This document shows positions 1 through 5,124 of a stretch of 5,124 nucleotides of DNA, piece by piece (position 1 is the first letter of the stretch; each line of letters opens with the position of its first letter). Origin of the DNA: CAYSYY01 sp964576115 [NCBI: uncultured Gemmatimonadota bacterium] (lineage in GTDB: Bacteria; Blakebacterota; Blakebacteria; Blakebacterales); the NCBI GenBank assembly GCA_964576115.1, contig CAZNUA010000078.1, forward strand, positions 7,224 through 12,347, written 5' to 3'. A model generated the notes under the pieces. That model did not search any database. It had not been told where the DNA came from and saw nothing but the letters and a program-made list of their open reading frames with translations. A program made the translations under genes and the position numbers.

Positions 1-72
1 TCCTCGTCCCCGTCTTCGTCCTCGTCCCCGTCTTCGTCTTCGCCCTCGTCTTCGTCCTCGTCTTCATCTTCA
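1..72 (-). repeat. 18-base coding tandem repeat in the rpsF tail
   Basis: Bases 1-18 and 19-36 are identical (plus strand TCCTCGTCCCCGTCTTCG). Bases 37-54 match the unit with three substitutions and 55-72 with four. The unit is six codons long and in frame with rpsF, encoding D-E-D-G-D-E-type hexapeptides read minus, so copy-number changes would keep the frame. The array may continue beyond the left edge. Bases 73-115 stay TCN-rich and encode more Asp/Glu but no longer follow the unit. Confidence 0.85.
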
Positions 73-446
73 TCTTCGTCCCCGGCGGATTCATCCGGCT
101 CGTCCTCGTCCGAATGCTCGGTCCGGCGCCGACGCATCTCCTCCATTGCCTCGAGAGCAGCTGCATCGAGATGAATGATGAGGTGCCGCAGGACGTTCTC
201 ATCCAGACGCAGCAGCTGGTCGAGTTCGGCGATCATCTCGCCGTCGCCCTCCCAGTACAGGATGGTGTAAAAGCCCTGGTCGTGCTTGTTGATCGGATAG
301 GCCAGCGTGCGTACTCCCCAGCGGTCCTCGCTGACGTTGGCACCGCCCCCCTTCTCGATCGCCTTGACGATTTTCTCGATCTGCCGTCCGTGGCCTCCTT
401 CGGCCAGAGCCGGATCGAGAACGATCGTGGCCTCGTAATGCCTCAT
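1..446 (-). CDS. rpsF: 30S ribosomal protein S6, with long acidic C-terminal tail (3' end cut by window edge)
   Basis: Ribosomal protein S6 binds 16S rRNA as a heterodimer with S18 in the platform of the small subunit. Reading minus from the ATG at 446-444, 148 complete codons are visible without a stop. The product begins [12 protein letters not shown] and carries the family core [13 protein letters not shown] at residues 42-54, then the [10 protein letters not shown] segment (81-90) that forms the last strand. This S6 core ends near residue 108 with MRRRR. Residues 113-148 are an acidic tail in which 29 of 36 residues are Asp or Glu, strictly alternating D and E at 123-134. S6 proteins are usually about 95-135 residues, so this one is already long and its end is not seen. 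The start is supported by a GGGAGGA ribosome binding site at 455-461, 8 bases upstream. It lies 64 bases downstream of hppA on the same strand; rpsR, ssb or rplI often follow in other genomes but are outside the window. Identity is secure; the role of the tail is unknown. Confidence 0.95.
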   Translation of the reverse strand, partial: MRHYEATIVLDPALAEGGHGRQIEKIVKAIEKGGGANVSEDRWGVRTLAYPINKHDQGFYTILYWEGDGEMIAELDQLLRLDENVLRHLIIHLDAAALEAMEEMRRRRTEHSDEDEPDESAGDEDEDEDEDEDEGEDEDGDEDEDGDE

Positions 447-473
447 TCGGTTCGTCCTCCCTGTGGACGTACG

Positions 474-494
474 GCCCGGCTCATGGAACCGGGC
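474..494 (-). other. GC-rich hairpin between hppA and rpsF
   Basis: The two arms 474-482 and 486-494 form a 9-pair stem around a 3-base loop. As minus-strand RNA the stem is GCCCGGUUC with GAGCCGGGC (one G-U pair) and the loop CAU. It lies 17 bases beyond the hppA stop and 28 bases before the rpsF start codon. No U-tract follows it, so it is not a standard intrinsic terminator. It could slow or process the transcript, or affect S6 translation. Only the structure is seen; the function is not known. Confidence 0.55.
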
Positions 495-510
495 AGGGTG
501 AAGATCGCTC

Positions 511-2547
511 TCACAGCAGGGGAGCGATCACCAGACTCACGACACTCATGAGCTTGATCAGAATGTTCATCGAGGGACCGGAGGTGTCCTTGAAAGGATC
601 GCCGACTGTATCCCCGACCACAGCGGCCTTGTGGGGCTCCGAACCCTTACCCCCCAGATTGCCTTCTTCGATCCACTTCTTGGCGTTATCCCAGGCACCG
701 CCCCCGTTGGCCATCATCAGGGCCAGCATCACCCCGGTGATGGTCGCGCCGGCGAGCATCCCGCACAGGGCGTCGGGACCCAGCACGAAGCCCACCAGGA
801 CCGGCGAGATGACTGCCAGCAGGCCCGGAGCGATCATCTCCTGCAGAGCCGCCCGGGTCGAGATGTCCACACAGCGTTCGGCGTCGGGCTTGACCCCCTC
901 GCGTCCCTCGAGCAGGCCGGGGATCTCGCGGAATTGCCGCCTGATTTCGTTGATCATCTTGAAAGCGGCCTTGCCCACACTGGTCATGGTCATGGCTGCG
1001 GCCGTGAAGGGCAGGATCGCACCGAGCAGCAGACCGATCACGACCATCGGGTTGGTGAGCGAGATATCCAGCGCCGGGGCGCCCTTGCTCGCCAGGCTCA
1101 GGCTCACCGTCTGCGAGTAAGCGGCGAAGAGCGCCAGCGCGGTCAGAGCGGCCGACCCGATGGCGAAACCTTTCCCGAGAGCGGCGGTGGTGTTGCCGAC
1201 CGCATCGAGCCGGTCGGTGATCGAGCGCACTTCAGGTCCCAGACCGGCCAGTTCGCTGATTCCGCCGGCGTTATCGGAGATCGGCCCGTAGGCGTCCACA
1301 CTCATGGTGATGCCGACCGTGGCGAGCATGCCGACCGCCGAGATACCGATGCCGTAGAGACCGGCAGCCGAGTTGGCCACGAAAATCGCGATGGCGATGA
1401 AGAGCACCGGAAAAGCGGTGCTCTCCAGACCGACCGCCAGGCCGGTGATGATGTTGGTCGCGGTCCCGGTCTCGCTGGCCCGGGCGATCTTCCGGATCGG
1501 CCCGCCGGCGGTGTAGTACTCGGTAATCAGCCCGATGATGATGCCGACCAGGCTGCCGCTCATGATCGCCCAGAAGGCGCCCGATTCGACCCCCAGAGCC
1601 CGAACCCCGAACCAGGCCGCGATCAGGAACAGACCCGCGGCGACGAAGGTCGCATATCGCAGAGCCGCGGCCGGATGGAGGTTGCGCAGCAGGCGCATGC
1701 TGCCGATCCCGACAAAGGAAGCCAGCAGCCCGAGCATGGCCATGAAGACCGGCAGCAGCATCGTAGCCGATGGATCTCCGAGATTAGCGATGCGCGAGCC
1801 GGTCGCAGCTGTGGCGGCGATAGCCACCGTGGCGATGATCGAGCCGACATAGCTCTCGAAGATATCGGCTCCCATGCCGGCGGTGTCACCCACGTTGTCG
1901 CCCACCAGGTCGGCGATCACACCGGGGTTGCGGGGATCGTCCTCGGGGATGCCCGCCTCGACCTTGCCGACCAGATCGGCCCCCACATCGGCCGTCTTGG
2001 TGTAGATTCCGCCACCGACCCGGGCGAAGAGGGCGATCGAGGAGGCTCCCATGGCAAAACCGTTGATCGCGGTCGCGGTGGCAGGATTACCGCCCAGAGC
2101 GAGGTAGGCCAGCCCCACTCCCAGCAGTCCGAGGCTGGCTACGGCCAGACCCATGACCACCCCGCCCGAAAAGGCGACCTGCAGGGCCACCCCCGCGCCC
2201 TGGCTGCGGGCGGCTTCGGTCGTACGTACGTTGGTACGTGTGGCGGCCTTCATGCCGATGAACCCGGCCGTCAGGGAACAGAAGGCACCGCCCATGAAAG
2301 CCAGCGCCGTGGCGGCTCCGAGCTGCCAGAAGAGCAGTCCGAAGACGATGACCACGAAGATAGCCAGGATCGAGTACTCGCGGCGCAGGAAGATCATCGC
2401 TCCGGCGTGGATCTGCGCGGAGAGGTCCGCCATCAGATCGGTTCCCTGCGGCCGCCGGACGATCGAGGCCAGCACGCCGAAAGCGACAACGATCCCGACA
2501 GCCCCCAGGATCGGGGCCAGGACCGTCAGGGTTCGTGCCAGTTCCAT
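511..2547 (-). CDS. hppA: Membrane-bound ion-translocating pyrophosphatase, K+-dependent type
   Basis: This integral membrane enzyme hydrolyses cytoplasmic pyrophosphate to phosphate and pumps Na+ and/or H+ across the inner membrane. The 678-residue product has the family's usual length, with many hydrophobic segments consistent with about 16 helices. Motifs in order: the Mg-PPi binding segment [11 protein letters not shown] (187-197), then IPEDDPRNP (200-208), DNVGD (217-221) leading to GADIFESY (226-233), [12 protein letters not shown] (418-429), [12 protein letters not shown] (451-462), [13 protein letters not shown] (613-625) and [14 protein letters not shown] (645-658). In the GNTT motif Ala455 and Gly458 occupy positions that are Lys and Thr in K+-independent enzymes, so K+ dependence is expected. 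Glu231 of FESY sits at the helix-6 position (6.53) of Na+-pumping enzymes, but some K+-dependent H+ pumps share it, so the ion is uncertain. The start has a GAAGGA site at 2555-2560, 7 bases upstream. It begins 20 bases after pth, suggesting co-transcription. All catalytic motifs look intact. Identity is very secure. Confidence 0.97.
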   Translation of the reverse strand: MELARTLTVLAPILGAVGIVVAFGVLASIVRRPQGTDLMADLSAQIHAGAMIFLRREYSILAIFVVIVFGLLFWQLGAATALAFMGGAFCSLTAGFIGMKAATRTNVRTTEAARSQGAGVALQVAFSGGVVMGLAVASLGLLGVGLAYLALGGNPATATAINGFAMGASSIALFARVGGGIYTKTADVGADLVGKVEAGIPEDDPRNPGVIADLVGDNVGDTAGMGADIFESYVGSIIATVAIAATAATGSRIANLGDPSATMLLPVFMAMLGLLASFVGIGSMRLLRNLHPAAALRYATFVAAGLFLIAAWFGVRALGVESGAFWAIMSGSLVGIIIGLITEYYTAGGPIRKIARASETGTATNIITGLAVGLESTAFPVLFIAIAIFVANSAAGLYGIGISAVGMLATVGITMSVDAYGPISDNAGGISELAGLGPEVRSITDRLDAVGNTTAALGKGFAIGSAALTALALFAAYSQTVSLSLASKGAPALDISLTNPMVVIGLLLGAILPFTAAAMTMTSVGKAAFKMINEIRRQFREIPGLLEGREGVKPDAERCVDISTRAALQEMIAPGLLAVISPVLVGFVLGPDALCGMLAGATITGVMLALMMANGGGAWDNAKKWIEEGNLGGKGSEPHKAAVVGDTVGDPFKDTSGPSMNILIKLMSVVSLVIAPLL

Positions 2548-2567
2548 GCAGGTATCCTTCCCCTCTG

Positions 2568-3134
2568 TCAGTTGAATCGGTTCATGGCTTCGTCGAGGCC
2601 CTCATCGAGCCAGGTCTCGACCGCTTCGACGGCCTCGACCAGGCTCTGCTCGACGATCGGATTCTCTTCGGCCCGGAAAGGTGCCAGCACGTAGCCGCGC
2701 AGATCGGGTGGCGGTTCTTGAACCCCGATCCCGATCCGCAGCCGGGGGAAATCATCCCGGCCCAGCTGATAGATGACATGCTCCAGACCGCGGTGTCCCC
2801 CATCGGAGCCGCCGCCGCGCAGCCGCAGCCGTCCCAGGGGGAGATTGACATCGTCGATCACGATCAGGAGGCGTTCGCTCTCGATCCGGTAGAACGACAC
2901 CAGCCCCTGCACCGCGAATCCGCTTTCGTTCATCCAGGTCGTCGGTTTGGCCACGATGACCCGCCTGTCTGCGAACCGGGCCGGGGCGGCGAGGTATTCG
3001 CCGCGCCCTCCCGTAAAGGCCCCACCCCACCGCTGGATCAGTAGATCGGCCACCCGGTAGCCCAGATTGTGGCGGGTTGCGGCATATTCGCGTCCAGGGT
3101 TGCCCAGACCGACGACAGCGTAGGGAGAATCCAT
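2568..3134 (-). CDS. pth: Peptidyl-tRNA hydrolase
   Basis: Pth cleaves the ester bond of peptidyl-tRNAs that drop off ribosomes, recycling tRNA in the cytoplasm. The product is 188 residues, normal for the bacterial family. It shows the N-terminal [11 protein letters not shown] (7-17), with Asn12 and catalytic His22 in TRHNLG, then [10 protein letters not shown] (63-72) with Asn69, the IVIDDVNLP segment (91-99) with Asp95, and [11 protein letters not shown] (107-117). These correspond to E. coli Asn10, His20, Asn68 and Asp93. The position equivalent to E. coli Asn114 in GGHNGL is Arg115 here, a variant I recall in other bacterial Pth proteins. No convincing Shine-Dalgarno sequence precedes the ATG at 3134-3132, but the protein starts exactly where the family should and no better start exists. 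It may depend on translation from rplY, which ends 36 bases upstream. hppA begins 20 bases downstream. Identity is secure. Confidence 0.96.
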   Translation of the reverse strand: MDSPYAVVGLGNPGREYAATRHNLGYRVADLLIQRWGGAFTGGRGEYLAAPARFADRRVIVAKPTTWMNESGFAVQGLVSFYRIESERLLIVIDDVNLPLGRLRLRGGGSDGGHRGLEHVIYQLGRDDFPRLRIGIGVQEPPPDLRGYVLAPFRAEENPIVEQSLVEAVEAVETWLDEGLDEAMNRFN

Positions 3135-3170
3135 GATCAGCGGACGAGCCGCGACGTCGGGTCGACGCCG

Positions 3171-3845
3171 CTACTCTTCCTCTCCGGTGCTCTCTTCGGC
3201 CGGAGGACCTTCCGCCTCGGCCTCTTCCTCGCCCACCACGACCGGTTCGAGGATCTCCTCTTCGACTTCCTCTTCGACCTCGATCATCCTCGGGGCGGCG
3301 ACCTTGGCCACGGCCCGGTCGAGATTCATGTAGGTCTCGAATCCCTTCAGGTCGATCGCGTCGAGGTGAATGGAATCGCCGATTTCCAGATGTGAGATAT
3401 CCACCTCGAAGCTCGACGGTATCTCGGTCGGCAGACATTCGATCTCGATGGCGTGGATCCGCTGTTCGAGGATGCCCCCCTGCTGCACGCCTTCGGCCCG
3501 TCCGGTCAGGTGCAGCGGCACTTCGACACGGAGCTTCTGTTCCAGGTCGATATGCAGGAAATCGATATGGCGCAGGTCATCCCTGACCGGGTCGCGATCG
3601 ACATCGCGGATCAGGGTGAGACGATCCGACTTCTTTTCTTCATCCAGGAGCAGGTTGATCAGGGTCGTTTCCGAGAGTCCCTCGCGTACGAGGGTCTCGA
3701 ATTCCTGTCGGTCGATCTGGATGGGTTGCGGGTCGTCGTGAGCGCCGTAAAGAACGGCGGGGATGGCGCTGTTGCGCCGGACACGACGAGCTGCTCGCGA
3801 ACCTGTGGCCTCACGGCGCCAGGCCCGGAGGGTTGCCTTATCCAT
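3171..3845 (-). CDS. rplY: 50S ribosomal protein L25, CTC/TL5 two-domain type
   Basis: L25 binds 5S rRNA in the central protuberance of the large subunit; long versions are called CTC (a general stress protein in Bacillus) or TL5 in Thermus. The product has 224 residues from the start chosen here. Residues 1-95 are the 5S-binding domain, with the Arg-rich SRAARRVRRNSAIPAVLYG segment (16-34) and RDPVRDDLRHIDFL (84-97). Residues 100-185 form the beta-rich second domain, including LRVEVPLHLTGRAEGVQQGG (105-124) and LEIGDSIHLDAIDL (153-166). From residue 188 to the end is an acidic tail dominated by Glu, ending TGEEE. The frame stays open upstream to an ATG at 3941, which would add 32 Pro/Gly-rich residues, but the AGGAGG at 3856-3861, 10 bases before 3845, and the family N terminus both support the shorter form. 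pth follows 36 bases downstream and prs lies 178 bases upstream, an order seen in several bacterial groups. Confidence 0.95.
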   Translation of the reverse strand: MDKATLRAWRREATGSRAARRVRRNSAIPAVLYGAHDDPQPIQIDRQEFETLVREGLSETTLINLLLDEEKKSDRLTLIRDVDRDPVRDDLRHIDFLHIDLEQKLRVEVPLHLTGRAEGVQQGGILEQRIHAIEIECLPTEIPSSFEVDISHLEIGDSIHLDAIDLKGFETYMNLDRAVAKVAAPRMIEVEEEVEEEILEPVVVGEEEAEAEGPPAEESTGEEE

Positions 3846-3855
3846 GCTAGCTCGG

Positions 3856-3861
3856 CCTCCT
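3856..3861 (-). promoter_or_regulatory. Ribosome binding site that decides the rplY start
   Basis: The minus strand reads AGGAGG here, 10 bases before the ATG at 3845-3843. It is the strongest such site in the window. It favours the 224-residue L25 over the 256-residue form starting at 3941, whose extra residues do not resemble the L25 family. Confidence 0.8.
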
Positions 3862-3907
3862 GACGGGTCGCGGTCCGGGACGGTTCCCGCCGCAACCGCT
3901 GGCATGT

Positions 3908-3931
3908 GAACCGGGCCGGGCGGACCGGTTC
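3908..3931 (-). other. Hairpin in the rplY leader
   Basis: Arms 3908-3914 and 3925-3931 are perfectly complementary (minus strand GAACCGG and CCGGTTC). The 10-base interval can add two more G-C pairs around a GCCC loop. The structure ends 46 bases upstream of the rplY ribosome binding site. No U-run follows. It could be a leader element for L25, but nothing in the sequence proves this. Confidence 0.5.
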
Positions 3932-3954
3932 CTCTGTTCAAGCGGTACTGCCGG

Positions 3955-3970
3955 TCAGTTCGAAAACTGA
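3955..3970 (-). other. Six-pair hairpin with UUCG loop between prs and rplY
   Basis: On the minus strand TCAGTT and AACTGA flank TTCG, giving a perfect six-pair stem and a UUCG tetraloop. The closing pair is U-A rather than the C-G of the extra-stable form. With no U-tract after it, processing or 3'-end protection of the prs message is as likely as termination. Confidence 0.5.
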
Positions 3971-4023
3971 ATCCGTATCCAGCCGGCTATACCGGGCGGA
4001 CACCAGTGCCCTGTTACGGAATA

Positions 4024-4962
4024 CTAGGTGTCGAACAGGGTACTGATGCTCTCCTCCGCATAGGTGCGGCGGATCGCTTCGCCGAAGATATTGCTTACCG
4101 ATACGATTTCCAAGTCCGGAAACTGTTTCTCGGCCGGGATATCGATCGTATCGGTAACGATCACTTCGAAGATCGGACTCTGTTCGAGCCGCTCCACGGC
4201 CGGCCCGCTGAGCAGGCCGTGGGTGGCGGCCGCGTAAATATCCCCGGCCCCCCTTTCCTTGAGGGCCCGGGCAGCCTCGCACAGGGTGCCGGCGGTATCG
4301 ACCATGTCATCGAGAATGAGAATGTTCCTGCCCTCTACTTCACCGATCACATTGAGAACTTCGACCTGGTTCGCCCGCGGACGCCGCTTGTCGATGAAAG
4401 CCAGACCGACGTTCAGCCGTTTGGCATAGGCGCGGGCCATGCCCAGCGAACCGGTATCGGGCGCGACGACGACCAGGTCGGGAATGGCCAGTTCCTTGAA
4501 GTACGGTGTAAAGGCCATGGCCGAATAGAGGTGATCGACCGGAATGTCGAAAAATCCCTGAATCTGGGCCGCATGCAGATCCATCGTAATCATGCGGTTG
4601 GCGCCCGCTTTGCTGATCAAGTCGGCCATCAGTTTGGCCGAGATGCTGACCCGCGGCTGGTCCTTGCGGTCCTGGCGGCAGTACCCGTAATAAGGGATGA
4701 CCGCCGTCACCCGTTTGGCCGACGCCTTGCGGGCGGCATCCATGAGCAGGAAGAGCTCGATCAGGTTGGTGGCCGGGCTGTTGGTGGACTGTACGATGAA
4801 GACGTCGGCACCGCGGATATTCTCTTCGTATTTGACGAAGATCTCACCGTCGGCGAAGGTCCTGATAGTCCGATTGCCGAGCGGAATCTCGAGGTAGTCC
4901 GAGATCTTCTGTGCAAGTGGCTGATTGGCGGTTCCGCTGAAGAGTTTCAGGTCATAGGGCAT
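4024..4962 (-). CDS. prs: Ribose-phosphate pyrophosphokinase (PRPP synthetase), class I
   Basis: Prs transfers the pyrophosphate group of ATP to ribose 5-phosphate, giving PRPP for purine, pyrimidine, NAD, histidine and tryptophan synthesis in the cytoplasm. The 312-residue product matches the usual 310-320. Visible motifs: KLFSGTANQPLAQKI (6-20), TFADGEIFVKYEENIRG (35-51), the QSTNSPATNLIEL segment (58-70), the catalytic flexible loop YYGYCRQDRKDQPR (91-104), the metal ligand His130 in DLHAAQIQGFF, APDTGS (167-172) and the ribose 5-phosphate loop ILDDMVDTAGTL (216-227). The second Gly of the common PDxGG motif is Ser172 here. The start is supported by GGGAAGG at 4969-4975, 6 bases upstream, and by family alignment. 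It lies between tRNA-Gln and rplY, a familiar neighbourhood. A candidate promoter lies at 5038-5066. Identity is very secure. Confidence 0.97.
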   Translation of the reverse strand: MPYDLKLFSGTANQPLAQKISDYLEIPLGNRTIRTFADGEIFVKYEENIRGADVFIVQSTNSPATNLIELFLLMDAARKASAKRVTAVIPYYGYCRQDRKDQPRVSISAKLMADLISKAGANRMITMDLHAAQIQGFFDIPVDHLYSAMAFTPYFKELAIPDLVVVAPDTGSLGMARAYAKRLNVGLAFIDKRRPRANQVEVLNVIGEVEGRNILILDDMVDTAGTLCEAARALKERGAGDIYAAATHGLLSGPAVERLEQSPIFEVIVTDTIDIPAEKQFPDLEIVSVSNIFGEAIRRTYAEESISTLFDT

Positions 4963-4994
4963 GGATTGCCTTCCCGCGGTTGATGTCCATCACG

Positions 4995-5006
4995 GCCCGG
5001 CCGGGC
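4995..5006. other. 12-base GC palindrome in the prs leader
   Basis: GCCCGGCCGGGC is a perfect palindrome, and the adjoining bases to 5012 offer alternative CCGG pairings. It lies in the prs 5' leader, 32 bases before the start codon, downstream of the candidate promoter. It could be an operator or an RNA hairpin, but in GC-rich DNA it may be chance. Confidence 0.3.
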
Positions 5007-5037
5007 TCCCGGTTCTTCTCCTGTCACCACCTCTATT

Positions 5038-5066
5038 CTTATAACCCGTACCGACACTCAGACCAA
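5038..5066 (-). promoter_or_regulatory. Candidate sigma-70-type promoter for prs
   Basis: The minus strand has TTGGTC (5066-5061) and TATAAG (5043-5038) separated by 17 bases, in an otherwise GC-rich region. The -10 box matches five of six consensus bases; the -35 box only three. Transcription would start near 5031, giving a leader of about 70 bases. It lies wholly between the tRNA-Gln 3' end and prs, which suits a promoter for prs and perhaps the genes after it. Confidence 0.45.
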
Positions 5067-5074
5067 AGACAGAC

Positions 5075-5124
5075 TGGCTGGGGTGCCAGGATTCGAACCT
5101 GGATTGCCGGATCCAAAGTCCGGG
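5075..5124 (-). tRNA. tRNA-Gln (anticodon UUG), 5' part outside the window
   Basis: The 3' two-thirds of a tRNA is visible reading minus from the right edge, starting at about tRNA position 26. The anticodon stem CCGGA (5123-5119) pairs with TCCGG (5111-5107) around the loop CTTTGGA, placing anticodon UUG at 5116-5114, which reads CAA and by wobble CAG. A four-base variable region is followed by the T arm CCAGG, TTCGAAT, CCTGG (5102-5086), the acceptor strand CACCCCA (5085-5079), discriminator G73 and an encoded CCA (5077-5075). A72 (implying a weak U1-A72 pair) and G73 are features of tRNA-Gln recognised by its synthetase. The D arm and 5' acceptor strand lie beyond the edge. No clear terminator follows. 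Confidence 0.93.

Larger units (their letters stand above)
3846..4023 (-). other. Structured spacer between prs and rplY
   Basis: This 178-base stretch has no gene that I recognise but is rich in inverted repeats. Just after the prs stop, 3972-3977 pairs with 4015-4020 (six pairs) and encloses two smaller arms at 3983-3995 and 3998-4011, allowing a three-way junction. Next come a perfect six-pair stem at 3955-3970 and a seven-pair stem at 3908-3931, listed separately. None is followed by a U-tract and I see no convincing promoter, so prs and rplY may be on one transcript with a processed or regulated leader. That is an inference from possible pairing only. Confidence 0.5.

Noticed and set aside
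1-120. Pyrimidine-rich repeat as a CRISPR array or non-coding microsatellite
   Set aside because: The units are adjacent with no spacers and stay in frame with rpsF, encoding its acidic tail.
474-494. Intrinsic terminator for hppA
   Set aside because: The stem is strong but no U-run follows it, so it is listed only as a hairpin.
114-551. Plus-strand open frame opposite rpsF
   Set aside because: The minus strand encodes a clear S6 protein with a ribosome binding site; the plus frame crosses rpsF, the spacer and the end of hppA.
2221-2238. Repeated TACG motif (CGTACGTACG and a nearby TACGTG)
   Set aside because: It encodes the conserved Arg-Thr-Asn-Val-Arg-Thr segment of the pyrophosphatase, so coding constraint explains it.
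631-2694. Plus-strand open frame of 687 residues opposite hppA
   Set aside because: It mirrors nearly the whole of hppA, whose motifs are unmistakable. The antisense product is a Gly/Asp/Arg/His-rich sequence with no recognisable domain, typical of a shadow frame in GC-rich DNA.
3846-3941. N-terminal extension of L25 to an ATG at 3941
   Set aside because: The added residues are Pro/Gly-rich and unlike the family, and a strong AGGAGG lies before the internal ATG at 3845.
4006-4983. Plus-strand open frame of 325 residues opposite prs
   Set aside because: It is antisense to a clear PRPP synthetase, matches no family I recognise, and is explained by codon bias.
4952-4990. Twelve-codon open frame in the prs leader, overlapping the first codons of prs
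   Set aside because: It lacks a good ribosome binding site and shows no attenuator-like codon run; probably chance.

Overview
This window is an ordinary but well-preserved piece of bacterial housekeeping chromosome. Every recognisable gene lies on the minus strand. In transcription order (right to left) they are: a tRNA-Gln(UUG) cut by the right edge, prs (ribose-phosphate pyrophosphokinase), rplY/ctc (two-domain 50S protein L25), pth (peptidyl-tRNA hydrolase), hppA (membrane ion-pumping pyrophosphatase), and rpsF (30S protein S6), whose 3' end is cut by the left edge.

The DNA is GC-rich (about 60% or more by eye), with strong purine-rich ribosome binding sites, a CCA-encoding tRNA and a CTC/TL5-type long L25. 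The order tRNA-Gln, prs, rplY, pth, then rpsF resembles clusters I know from deltaproteobacteria and related Gram-negative lineages. An hppA between pth and rpsF points to a GC-rich, possibly anaerobic or energy-limited lineage, but the phylum cannot be fixed from this sequence alone.

Layout: rpsF occupies 1-446. A 64-base spacer with a GC-rich hairpin follows, then hppA (511-2547), a 20-base gap, pth (2568-3134), a 36-base gap, and rplY (3171-3845). A 178-base spacer rich in inverted repeats separates rplY from prs (4024-4962). A 112-base spacer with a plausible sigma-70-type promoter and a GC palindrome then separates prs from the tRNA (5075-5124 and beyond). The short gaps suggest rplY-pth-hppA is one transcription unit, possibly extending into rpsF and possibly starting at prs.

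Functionally the cluster joins translation with nucleotide and pyrophosphate metabolism. Prs makes PRPP; its use by phosphoribosyltransferases, like nucleic acid synthesis and tRNA charging, releases PPi. HppA hydrolyses PPi and stores part of the energy as an ion gradient. L25, S6, Pth and tRNA-Gln all serve the ribosome.

I see no mobile element, CRISPR array, defence system or clearly new system. The most unusual items are the long Asp/Glu tail encoded by rpsF, built partly from an 18-base tandem repeat and echoed by a second acidic tail on L25, and the structured prs-rplY spacer.
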